DNA of 64,000 bases from Actinomycetota bacterium (GTDB lineage: Bacteria; Actinomycetota; Thermoleophilia; Gaiellales; Gaiellaceae): positions 78,671 to 142,670 of the forward strand of contig SIRU01000051.1 in NCBI GenBank assembly GCA_004366385.1, written 5' to 3'. Shown piece by piece: positions 57,335 through 64,000 of the stretch. The notes beneath the pieces are model-generated. The model searched no databases. It saw only the letters and a list, made by a program, of their open reading frames with translations, and was not told the DNA's origin. A program made the translations under genes and the position numbers. Position 1 is the stretch's first letter; the number at the start of each line of letters is the position of its first letter.

Positions 57335-58437
57335 TAGAACACGATCACGCTACGGATCCCGTCCTGGGCCTCCATCAGCTCGAAGCCCTTGTTCACGTCG
57401 TCGAGCGTCAGCCGGTGCGAGAGGAGCGACTCGACGTCGATCTCGCCGGCGAGCCAGCGGTCGACGAGCTCGGGCACCTGCGTCCGGCCCTTCACGCCGC
57501 CGAACGACGAGCCGGTGACGCGGCGGCCGGTGATGAGGAAGCGCGGGACGATGTCGAGCGTCTCCCCCTTTCCCGCGACGCCGATCATGGTCGCGAGCCC
57601 CCATGCCTCGCGCGCGGCCTCGACCGCCTGGCGCATGACCTCCACGCTCCCCGTCGCCTCGAATGTGTAGTCCGCGCCGAAGCCGCCGGTCTCCTCGCGG
57701 ATCCAGTCCACGGTGTCGTCGGCCGCGACCTGCGTGTCGGTGGCTCCGTGACGACGTGCCTCGGCGAGCCGCCCCTCGGAGAGGTCGACCGCGATGATCC
57801 GCTCCGCGCCCGCGAGCCGCGAGCCGATCACGGCGCCGAGCCCGACGAGCCCGCAGCCGAAGACGGCGCATGTCGAACCACGCTCGACGCGAGCGGTGTA
57901 GAGCGCCGCCCCGATCCCGGTCGCGAGCCCGCAGGCGAAGGGCGCGCAGCCCTCGAGCGACGCGTCCGGAGAGACCTTCGCGAGCGCGATCTCCGGCATC
58001 ACCGTGTACTCGGCGAAGGTCGATGTCCCCATGAAGTGGCGCAGCTCGTCGCCGCCACGCGACAGGCGCGTCGTCCCGTCGGGGAGAAAGCCGAGCCCCT
58101 GCTGGTCGCGGATCGCGACGCAGCGGTTCGTGCGCGGGCTCCGGCAGTGGACGCACTCTCCGCACTCGGGCGCGAACAGCGTGACGACGTGGTCGCCGAG
58201 CGCGAGCGAGGTCACGCCCTCGCCGACCTGCTCCACGACGCCCGCGCCCTCGTGCCCGAGCACGCACGGCGCGTATCCGCTCGGGTCGGCGCCCGACGCG
58301 GTGTACAGGTCGGTGTGGCAGACGCCGCAGGCGACGAGCCGGACGAGCGCCTCGCCCGCCTTCGGCTCGGCGAGGTCGACCTCCTGGACGGAGAGCGGCT
58401 GCCCGAACTCCTCGAGGACGGCGGCGCGGATCCTCAT
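57334..58437 (-). CDS. Zinc-dependent alcohol dehydrogenase, class III-like (thiol-formaldehyde dehydrogenase type)
   Basis: This 367-residue medium-chain dehydrogenase has the catalytic zinc ligands in GVCHTD and GHEGAGVVEQVG. Four structural zinc cysteines are in CGECVHCRSPRTNRC, and NAD is bound by FGCGLVGLGAVIGSRLAGA. The length and FEATGSVEVMRQAVEAAREAWGL segment resemble class III enzymes, which oxidise S-(hydroxymethyl)glutathione or mycothiol adducts of formaldehyde. Which thiol it uses is not seen. The start is ATG 58435-58437. The neighbouring upstream gene is divergent, with 61 nt between starts. Confidence 0.9.
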   Translation of the reverse strand: MRIRAAVLEEFGQPLSVQEVDLAEPKAGEALVRLVACGVCHTDLYTASGADPSGYAPCVLGHEGAGVVEQVGEGVTSLALGDHVVTLFAPECGECVHCRSPRTNRCVAIRDQQGLGFLPDGTTRLSRGGDELRHFMGTSTFAEYTVMPEIALAKVSPDASLEGCAPFACGLATGIGAALYTARVERGSTCAVFGCGLVGLGAVIGSRLAGAERIIAVDLSEGRLAEARRHGATDTQVAADDTVDWIREETGGFGADYTFEATGSVEVMRQAVEAAREAWGLATMIGVAGKGETLDIVPRFLITGRRVTGSSFGGVKGRTQVPELVDRWLAGEIDVESLLSHRLTLDDVNKGFELMEAQDGIRSVIVF

Positions 58438-58498
58438 CGCGCGGCAGGCTAACCGTTCGAGGGTGGAGCCATCGCAGTCGCCGGCCGAAAGTAGCCGC

Positions 58499-59416
58499 AT
58501 GCGCGGCCCTCTGCCCCTGCTCGCCCTCGCCGCCGCCGCGCTGACACTCGCGGGCGCCTCGGTCGCCGCATCGCTGCCGCAGGCGCCCGCGTGCCAGGTC
58601 TTCCCGACGTCGAATCCGTGGAACCAGCGGGTCGACCACCTCCCGGTCGCGAGGGGCTCGAACGCGATCGTCGCGTCGATCGGCGTCGACGACCACGTGC
58701 ACGCCGACTTCGGCTCCGGGCGCTGGAACGGGAGCAGGATCGGGATCCCGATCACGGTGGTCTCGAAGAAGACGCCGCGCTCGCGCGTGCGGTTCCAGTA
58801 CGCGTCCGAGAGCGACAAGGGCCCGTATCCGATCCCCTCGAACGTCAGGATCGAGGGCGGGAGCGACCGGCACGCGATCATCGTCGAGAAGGACTCCTGC
58901 ACGCTGTACGAGCTCTTCGCGCTCGAGCGCCGCGGCGGCCGCTGGCACGCCGGCTCGGGCGCGATCTGGAGCCTCTCGTCGAACAAGCTGCGCCCGCGCG
59001 GGTGGACGTCGGCCGACGCCGCAGGCCTGGCGATCCTCCCCGGCCTCGCCCGGTACGACGAGGTCGCGCGCGGGCGCATCGACCACGCGCTCCGGTTCAC
59101 GGTGTCGAAGACGCGCCGCGCGTACGTCTGGCCCGCGCGGCACTACGCGAGCTCGGACACGTCCGCGAGCCTGCCACCGATGGGCCTGCGCCTACGGCTG
59201 AAGAAGAGCTACCGGATCGCAGGCTTTCCGCGCCAGGCCCGCGTCGTGCTCAAGGCGCTGAAGGAGTACGGGATGCTCGTCGCCGACAACGGCTCGGACT
59301 GGTACCTCTCCGGCGCCCCGGACGAGCGCTGGTCGAACGAGCAGCTGCACACGCTGCACCGCGTCCCGGGCTCGGCCTTCGAGGTCGTGGACACGTCGCG
59401 CATGTCGCGACGCTGA
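58499..59416 (+). CDS. Secreted conserved protein of unknown function
   Basis: This 305-residue protein has a signal peptide (RGPLPLLALAAAALTLAGASVAA). The mature part opens with CQVFPTSNPWNQRVDHLPVA and contains DDHVHADFGSG, GRWNGSRIGIPITVVSK, and IPSNVRIEGGSDRHAIIVEKDSCTLYELF. The late ALRFTVSKTRRAYVWPARHYAS block is also typical. Homologues are widespread in actinobacteria and acidobacteria. Conserved His, Asp and aromatic residues suggest a ligand or sugar pocket, but no activity is known. The start is ATG 58499, in a weak ribosome-binding context (GAAAG). Confidence 0.78.
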   Translation: MRGPLPLLALAAAALTLAGASVAASLPQAPACQVFPTSNPWNQRVDHLPVARGSNAIVASIGVDDHVHADFGSGRWNGSRIGIPITVVSKKTPRSRVRFQYASESDKGPYPIPSNVRIEGGSDRHAIIVEKDSCTLYELFALERRGGRWHAGSGAIWSLSSNKLRPRGWTSADAAGLAILPGLARYDEVARGRIDHALRFTVSKTRRAYVWPARHYASSDTSASLPPMGLRLRLKKSYRIAGFPRQARVVLKALKEYGMLVADNGSDWYLSGAPDERWSNEQLHTLHRVPGSAFEVVDTSRMSRR

Positions 59417-59480
59417 CCCCGAGCCTCTCGTCAGCGCAGGTCGAGGCCCCACGCATCTCCCGCGCCACTCCCCGAGAGCG

Positions 59481-59506
59481 AAAGACCCCGCCTCTGCGGG
59501 GTCTCT
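59481..59506 (-). terminator. Intrinsic terminator downstream of the tRNA fragment
   Basis: The minus strand reads AGACCCCGC, a four-base AGAG loop and GCGGGGTCT, a perfect 9-bp stem, followed by TTT. It sits 5-30 nt after the tRNA fragment end, as tRNA terminators usually do. This shows that the fragment stayed attached to its original downstream sequence. Confidence 0.75.
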
Positions 59507-59510
59507 CCAG

Positions 59511-59545
59511 TGGGCGGTACTGGGCTCGAACCAGTGACCCCCAGC
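59511..59545 (-). pseudogene. tRNA 3'-end fragment, probable attachment site
   Basis: The minus strand has the T-arm ACTGG-TTCGAGC-CCAGT followed by the acceptor 3' strand ACCGCCC and discriminator A. Upstream, where a D-arm and anticodon arm should be, there is no match and no GGGCGGT acceptor partner. So this is only the 3' part of a tRNA, perhaps of the Val type. It is a typical leftover at the far end of an element that integrated into a tRNA gene. The intact tRNA should lie outside the window to the right. Confidence 0.75.
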
Positions 59546-59783
59546 TTGTCGAGCTCATTCGCGCCATCTGTGCTCGACCGCGACTCTCTGCGAAACGCGC
59601 CGCTGAGCAGGGTCTTCTCCTGGCTGACACGGGATCCGGACCGCGTCGGTGTGCCGCGTTCTGCGCACATGGTGTGGGGACAGTGTGGGGTGGAGTTGTT
59701 GCACGTTCCGCAAACGATCGCTCTTTGTGCACCTCCGGGTGCATATGCGTCTCGCGGCCTTGTGGGTTTCGAGGAGGGCCGAC

Positions 59784-62651
59784 ATGCTGAGCGTCGCGAA
59801 GCTGACGCTGGGCCAGGAGGCCTACTACGAGCAGCAGGTCGCGCGCGGCCTGGACGACTACTACGCGGGTCGAGGCGAGTCGCCGGGGATCTGGGCGGGA
59901 CGGGGTGCGGCGGAACTCGAGCTCGTCGGAGTCGTCGAGGACGGCGATCTTGGGACCCTGCTCCGCGGCCTCAACCCGTCGACCGAGAAGCAGCTCCGCA
60001 AGCCGGTCAAGGCGCGCACGATCACCGTCCGCACGCTCGACGTGGAAACGGGCGAGTGGCGGGACGAGCCGAAGCCACACCGGCCCGTGTCCGGCTACGA
60101 CCTCGTCTTCTCCTGCCCGAAGAGCGTGAGCCTGCTGCACGCGCTCACGGACGACGAGCGGGTGCGGCGCGAGATCTCGGAGGCGCACGAGGCCTCCTGG
60201 CAGGCCACGCTCGAATACCTCGAGCGGGAGGCCTGCGTCGTCCGCCGCGGCAAGGGCGGTGCTCACCGTGAGCACGGCCGAGGCTTCGTCGCCGCAGCGT
60301 TCCGCCACCGGACGAGCCGGGCGCAGGACCCGCACCTGCACACACACGTGATCATCGCCAACATGGCCCGCGCCGAGGACGGCTCCTGGCTCGCGCTCGA
60401 CGGGGAGGCGATCCTGAAGACGTACCGGCTCGCCGCCGGCTACCTGTACGAGGCACAGCTCCGCCACGAGCTGACACGCAGGCTCGGGCTCGCCTGGACG
60501 GAGCCGACCAAGGGCATGGCCGACCTCGAGCGCGTGCCCGAGGAGGCGATCCGTGCCTTCTCGACCCGCCGGCGCTCGCTCGTCGAGCACATGGAGGCGC
60601 TCGGCACGGAGGGCTTCGCCGCCTCCCGCGTCGCGGCGCTCGCCACCCGCGAGCAGCAGGAGCAGGTCGACCTGCCGCGCCTGCGCGAGGAGTGGAAGGC
60701 GCGCGCCGCCGAGCACGGGCTCGGCCGGCGGGCGCTGCGACGGTTCAGCCGGGAGCTTCCCCGTCACTTCGTCTCAGAGATCGATCGCGACCAGCTCGCC
60801 CGGCGCCTGTTCGGGCTCGAGGGGCTGACCGCGAAGCGGACGGCGTTCGCGATGCCGGAGCTCGTGCAGGCCGTCGCAGGCTCGCCGAGCGAGGGGGCGC
60901 CGGTCGATCGGGTACTCAAGGAAGCGGAAGCGCTCTTGCGGCTTCCGGGGCTCGAACGGCTCGAGGAGGACGCTGTCCCGGGCCGACCGGCGCGCTTCAC
61001 GACCCGAGAGCTGCTCCAGGTCGAGCGGGACGCGCTCGAGCTCGCGCTGGCGGGCAGGGACGTCGATGTTCCGCGTCCGGACAGGGCGATCCTCGCGCGT
61101 CTGATCATGGAGTCGGGACGCGAGCTCACGGGCGAGCAGCGGATGCTCGTGCACGAGGCCTCCTGGCGAGTGGGACGCGTCCTCTGCATCGCCGGCGCCG
61201 CCGGTGCCGGCAAGACCACCGCGTTGCGCGTCCTCGCCGACGCGTACCGCGAGGACGATGTGCCGGTGCTCGGCGCCGCCCCAAGCGGCCGCGCCGCGGA
61301 CGAGCTCCAGGCTGCGACCGGCCTTCCGGCCTCGACGATGCATCGCCTGCTCCTCGACGCGCACCGCGAGGGCGGCCTCCCTCGCGGCTGCATGCTCCTC
61401 GTCGACGAGGCCGGAATGGCCGAGACGCGCGTTCTCGCGCCCGTACTCGAGCTCGTCGAGCAAGCCGAGGGAAGGGCGATCCTCGTCGGAGATCCGCACC
61501 AGCTCCCGCCCGTGGGAGCCGGCGGCCTCTTCCCCGCCCTCTGCGAGCGGCTGGGCGCGATCGACCTCGCCGACAACCGCCGCCAGCGCGACCTCTCCGA
61601 GCGGAGGGCGCTCGCCCTGCTCCGCGAGGGCGATCCCGAGGCGTACCTCGCGCACGCGGCACGGCGCGGACGTCTCCATCTCGAAGGCGATCCGATCGAG
61701 GCCAAGCAACACCTGCTCGAGGACTGGTGGCAGGTCGCCCAGCACGACCTCGCAGGCAGCGTCATGCTCGCCCACCGACGATCGGACGTGCGCGAGCTCA
61801 ACGAGGCGGCGCGCGCGGTCCTCTCCCGCGCAGGTCGCCTCGGCCCCGAAGCGCTCGAGGCCGGCGGGCGGGAGTTCCGGGTCGGCGACCGCGTCCTCTG
61901 CCGGCGCAACGACGTCTCGCTGGGCGTCCGCAACGGCATCCGCGGAACAGTCGTCGACGTCGGGCCCTCGGCGCTCACGGTGCGGACCGACCAAGGCCCT
62001 CTTCGCTCGCTCCCCCTCCCCTACGCCGCAGCGGACCTCGACCACGCCTGCGCGCTCACCGGCCACGCCGCCCAAGGCGCGACCGTCGAGCGCGCCTTCG
62101 TTCTCCTCCCCGACCAGGGCACACTGCGTGAGTGGGCATACGTCGCGTGCTCGCGCGCCCGGGCTGAGACGCACCTCTACCTCGCCGAGCGCGACGCACT
62201 CGAGCACGAGACGCCGCTCCGCGAGCCCAACCCACCGGGTCCATCGGAACGCGTCGCGCACGCCCTCGAACGTTCTTCAGCCGAGGCACTCGCACTCGAT
62301 CAGAGCCAAGTGCGACGTGACCCCACGCTGCACCTCATCGCGCAGCAGCATGAGCGACTCGATCATCTACGCGACCGGACTGCCGAGCGACTTGTGGCCG
62401 CGCAGGGCAAGCTCCAGGGCCTTCACTGGTGGAACCGCGGCAGCCGAGCAGAGCTCGAGGCGCAGATCGCCCGCCACAAGTTTGAGCTCGACCGAGCCGA
62501 CAAGAAGCGGGAGCAACTTTGCCAGCACGCAGAGCGGCGATTGTTCCTCACAGCTGCTCGCGAGAGCGACGAACTCACACCCTCGCTGCGCTCGGAGCCG
62601 GCCCGTCCGCGCCTGGAACGCGAGCCGCCCGGCCTGCGGCTTGAGCTCTGA
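59784..62651 (+). CDS. MobF-family conjugative relaxase-helicase (TrwC/TraI type)
   Basis: This 955-residue protein nicks and unwinds DNA for conjugative transfer. The relaxase domain (about 1-330) has Tyr pairs in AYYEQQ (14-15) and DDYYAG (26-27) and the metal-binding three-histidine motif HLHTH (184-188). The helicase half has Walker A GAAGAGKTT (about 471-479), MLLVDEAGM, GDPHQLPPVGAGG and the UvrD-like GHAAQGATVE / ACSRARAETHLY C-terminal motifs. A coiled, charged tail follows. The ATG at 59784 has GAGGAGGGC just upstream; earlier in-frame codons lack support. The gene appears intact. It implies the right end is or was an integrative mobilisable or conjugative element. Confidence 0.93.
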   Translation: MLSVAKLTLGQEAYYEQQVARGLDDYYAGRGESPGIWAGRGAAELELVGVVEDGDLGTLLRGLNPSTEKQLRKPVKARTITVRTLDVETGEWRDEPKPHRPVSGYDLVFSCPKSVSLLHALTDDERVRREISEAHEASWQATLEYLEREACVVRRGKGGAHREHGRGFVAAAFRHRTSRAQDPHLHTHVIIANMARAEDGSWLALDGEAILKTYRLAAGYLYEAQLRHELTRRLGLAWTEPTKGMADLERVPEEAIRAFSTRRRSLVEHMEALGTEGFAASRVAALATREQQEQVDLPRLREEWKARAAEHGLGRRALRRFSRELPRHFVSEIDRDQLARRLFGLEGLTAKRTAFAMPELVQAVAGSPSEGAPVDRVLKEAEALLRLPGLERLEEDAVPGRPARFTTRELLQVERDALELALAGRDVDVPRPDRAILARLIMESGRELTGEQRMLVHEASWRVGRVLCIAGAAGAGKTTALRVLADAYREDDVPVLGAAPSGRAADELQAATGLPASTMHRLLLDAHREGGLPRGCMLLVDEAGMAETRVLAPVLELVEQAEGRAILVGDPHQLPPVGAGGLFPALCERLGAIDLADNRRQRDLSERRALALLREGDPEAYLAHAARRGRLHLEGDPIEAKQHLLEDWWQVAQHDLAGSVMLAHRRSDVRELNEAARAVLSRAGRLGPEALEAGGREFRVGDRVLCRRNDVSLGVRNGIRGTVVDVGPSALTVRTDQGPLRSLPLPYAAADLDHACALTGHAAQGATVERAFVLLPDQGTLREWAYVACSRARAETHLYLAERDALEHETPLREPNPPGPSERVAHALERSSAEALALDQSQVRRDPTLHLIAQQHERLDHLRDRTAERLVAAQGKLQGLHWWNRGSRAELEAQIARHKFELDRADKKREQLCQHAERRLFLTAARESDELTPSLRSEPARPRLEREPPGLRLEL

Positions 62652-62680
62652 TCTCAGGACGCACGAACCACCCCTCGTGT

Positions 62681-63220
62681 CTAGCCGACAGGAGTGAAAC
62701 TGATCGATAGCCGCGCCACGGTCGACGCCCGCGAAGTCTTCCTGACCACCACTATCCACGAGCCCGGCCGCTGCGCCTCCAACGCGGGCAATGGGACCCG
62801 GCAGCGGACGTCGGCTTCGCGGAGGGTGCACCACTCCAGCTGGCGCGTGGATCGCAACACGTGGAGGGTAGTGTCGGGCGTCCTGAGGTCGACTGCAAGG
62901 AGGTCGTCCGCGCGTGCCTCGAGCACGACCGTAAAGGAGTGTTGCCGCGGATCCGGCGCCCGAAACCTGTATGTCGCCGTGCCACGCCCAGACCGCATTG
63001 CCAGCGAGGTCGCGTGGCTCAGTTGCGCCGGCTCGCTCGTCGCGGGATCGGACTCGACGTCGGTGCGCGTCTCATCGGTCTGCGGCTGACCGTCGTCCGA
63101 GCCGGCGTCGCACCCGGACGCCAAAGCTAGTACTGCGACGCAGAGGCACGTCGCACGAGCGAGGCGGTGCCTCCTCAGATACCCGCTATGCGACAGCTTG
63201 AACCGAGGCAAGCAAGTCAT
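62681..63220 (-). CDS. Putative lipoprotein of the integrated element
   Basis: The protein has a lipobox LALASGC after a hydrophobic stretch (CLCVAVLALASG). An acidic, Thr/Glu-rich linker follows, and then a beta-rich C-terminal domain (RGTATYRFRAPDPRQHSFTV to RASTVARLSISF). Three cysteines after the lipobox could form a disulfide. The start is uncertain. The ATG at 63218-63220 gives 179 residues with a long basic leader. A CTG or other codon near 63170, just behind TGAGGAGGC, would give a more normal signal peptide. It partly overlaps the end of the upstream gene. No family is recognised. Codon use and GC are less extreme than in core genes. Confidence 0.65.
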   Translation of the reverse strand: MTCLPRFKLSHSGYLRRHRLARATCLCVAVLALASGCDAGSDDGQPQTDETRTDVESDPATSEPAQLSHATSLAMRSGRGTATYRFRAPDPRQHSFTVVLEARADDLLAVDLRTPDTTLHVLRSTRQLEWCTLREADVRCRVPLPALEAQRPGSWIVVVRKTSRASTVARLSISFTPVG

Positions 63221-63668
63221 CAACGCGGTCGATGTCGCTGGCGTTCGCCTGCGTTCCCTCCCAGACCCAGATCGTGACGGCATAAACGCCCTTCTCGAAG
63301 CCAAGTCGACGCCAGAGAAATCGAGAAGGATCCCACTCGCGAGCATCGTAGGAGGGAAAGACCTCGGAGTCCCAGTAGCGAAGCGGGAAACGCCTACCAC
63401 TGTAATCCGGCACCGCGTCCGGATTCGAGGGATCAGGGTCACCAGGCGCTTGGGCATAGCACCATATGAACACTGCTCCAGGATCGAGTCCGTGGATCAT
63501 CGGGCGCGGCTGAGAACTCGCACGCGGCGTCTTGCGTATGGGCCGATTCGATACTGCGAAAAGCTCTCGTGGGATGCCGAGGCTAGGAACTGGACGCGCG
63601 TCGAAGTGCCACCTGTCAGGAAATCGCCCGGTGATCGTGAGTGTTCCATGCGAGGCCGAGAAGTCCAT
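63186..63668 (-). CDS. Hypothetical protein of the integrated element
   Basis: This 160-residue protein starts at ATG 63666-63668. It is rich in aromatic residues (RFPDRWHFDARP, FIWCYAQAPGD, RRFPLRYWDSEVFPSYDAREWD and TIWVWEGTQA), a pattern typical of beta-rich folds, and has no signal peptide. No family is recognised. Its stop lies within the 5' region of the lipoprotein gene, suggesting one transcript. Codon use is less GC-biased than in core genes, as expected for acquired DNA. Confidence 0.65.
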   Translation of the reverse strand: MDFSASHGTLTITGRFPDRWHFDARPVPSLGIPRELFAVSNRPIRKTPRASSQPRPMIHGLDPGAVFIWCYAQAPGDPDPSNPDAVPDYSGRRFPLRYWDSEVFPSYDAREWDPSRFLWRRLGFEKGVYAVTIWVWEGTQANASDIDRVDDLLASVQAVA

Positions 63669-63689
63669 GTCCTCGTCGCTCCTTCCGTG

Positions 63690-63998
63690 TCAGAGGATCG
63701 TGATCGCGGCTGCGAAGGCCGTCAGCGTCGCACCGAGGGCAAGCGCTCGTCGCTCGCGAGGGGAGATTGGCCTTGGTGGCAACGCGCGGTGGATGAAGAC
63801 GAGGGTGCTGAGGCCACGTGCGCTCCCATACGCCAGCCAAGCGAGAATCGCGAGAGCCGGGGGCGCCGCAAGCGTAACGGCCATGAACGCCCAGAAGGCC
63901 GCGAGGACTACGCTCGTCAGGAATCCGACTCCGAGAGCTAGTCCGTAGAGAAAGGCGAGCAGATCCAAGTCGAGAAAGCGCCGCCACCTCTCTGGCAC
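63690..63998 (-). CDS. Small membrane protein, possibly cut by window edge
   Basis: The frame is open from the GTG at 63996-63998 to the stop at 63690-63692, giving 102 residues. Three hydrophobic helices are seen: LLAFLYGLALGVGFLTSVVLA, VTLAAPPALAILAWLAYGSA and RRALALGATLTAFAAAITIL. The start lies 2 nt from the window end, so the true gene may begin further upstream outside it. No family is recognised. It is the rightmost gene seen in the element. Confidence 0.55.
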   Translation of the reverse strand: MPERWRRFLDLDLLAFLYGLALGVGFLTSVVLAAFWAFMAVTLAAPPALAILAWLAYGSARGLSTLVFIHRALPPRPISPRERRALALGATLTAFAAAITIL

Positions 63999-64000
63999 CT

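Larger units (their letters stand above)
59417..59783. other. Integration junction: 3' tRNA fragment, terminator, no gene
   Basis: This 367-nt gap separates core genes from the element at the right end. It holds the terminator (59481-59506), the tRNA 3' fragment (59511-59545) and a tandem GTGTGGGG pair (59672-59690). A short minus-strand frame (about 59431-59670) runs through the fragment as LDKLGVTGSSPVPPTG. That is the peptide often found where an integrase gene ends at a tRNA-encoded attachment site. No recognisable integrase motif is present, so any integrase has decayed or lies beyond the window. Confidence 0.55.

Noticed and set aside
59511..59586. A complete tRNA gene at the element boundary
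   Set aside because: No D-arm, anticodon arm or 5' acceptor strand is found at the right spacing; only the 3' third is tRNA-like.
59431..59670. A short integrase-like minus-strand gene ending in the tRNA fragment
   Set aside because: It reads through the tRNA fragment, lacks tyrosine recombinase motifs and has no recognisable domain.

Overview
The window looks like chromosome from a high-GC actinobacterium. Coding third positions are nearly all G or C, GTG starts are very common, and TTG is used at infC and at the PAP2 gene. Informational genes sit in actinobacterial-style clusters. The mix of genes, the tmRNA tag and many short overlaps of the type NTGA suggest a deep-branching class such as Thermoleophilia (Gaiellales or Solirubrobacterales). 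That placement is inference from gene content, not from a marker alignment.

Left part (1-24 kb). A truncated secreted M23-like protein runs off the left edge. A DUF2855 protein follows. Next comes a broken-up version of the widely conserved comF-hpf-secA-prfB-ftsE-ftsX-smpB-ssrA neighbourhood, read mostly on the minus strand. prfB keeps its programmed +1 frameshift. A form II molybdenum hydroxylase operon (coxS-coxL-coxM type) and two tandem MoxR ATPases lie between smpB and ssrA. A SUV3-like helicase and a cNMP-binding protein lie between ftsX and smpB. Upstream of comF are a UDP-sugar pyrophosphorylase, mtnA and ahcY (methionine and SAM salvage).

Middle part (24-48.7 kb). A cell-envelope glycan cassette (LCP ligase, UDP-glucose dehydrogenase, sugar nucleotidyltransferase, cupin) is translationally coupled. 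Its UDP-glucose dehydrogenase is interrupted by a 459-residue intein immediately before the catalytic cysteine. hisC and a small membrane protein precede it. A complete 2-oxo acid dehydrogenase operon (E1alpha, E1beta, E2, GNAT, E3) follows. A two-domain cupredoxin comes next. Last is the thrS-infC-rpmI-rplT-trmH ... pheS-pheT translation cluster, split by a plus-strand methyltransferase-lemA-DUF2207 block. infC and rpmI overlap by 122 nt.

Right part (48.7-59.4 kb). This holds a membrane class III nucleotide cyclase, a YihY-type membrane protein, a coupled set of a large secreted subtilase, a secreted partner and an LD-carboxypeptidase, a class III-type alcohol dehydrogenase, and secreted proteins of unknown function.

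Right end (59.5-64 kb). A 3' tRNA fragment with its old terminator marks what looks like one end of an integrated element. The element carries a complete MobF relaxase-helicase gene, a lipoprotein and small unknown genes, and it continues past the window edge.

Three themes recur. GC-rich palindromes in a few sequence families abut stop codons throughout. Stop/start overlaps occur as ATGA, GTGA and, in two genes, apparently CTGA. Several genes lack any ATG, GTG or TTG where homology says translation should begin. No CRISPR array, complete tRNA, rRNA or complete insertion sequence was seen.
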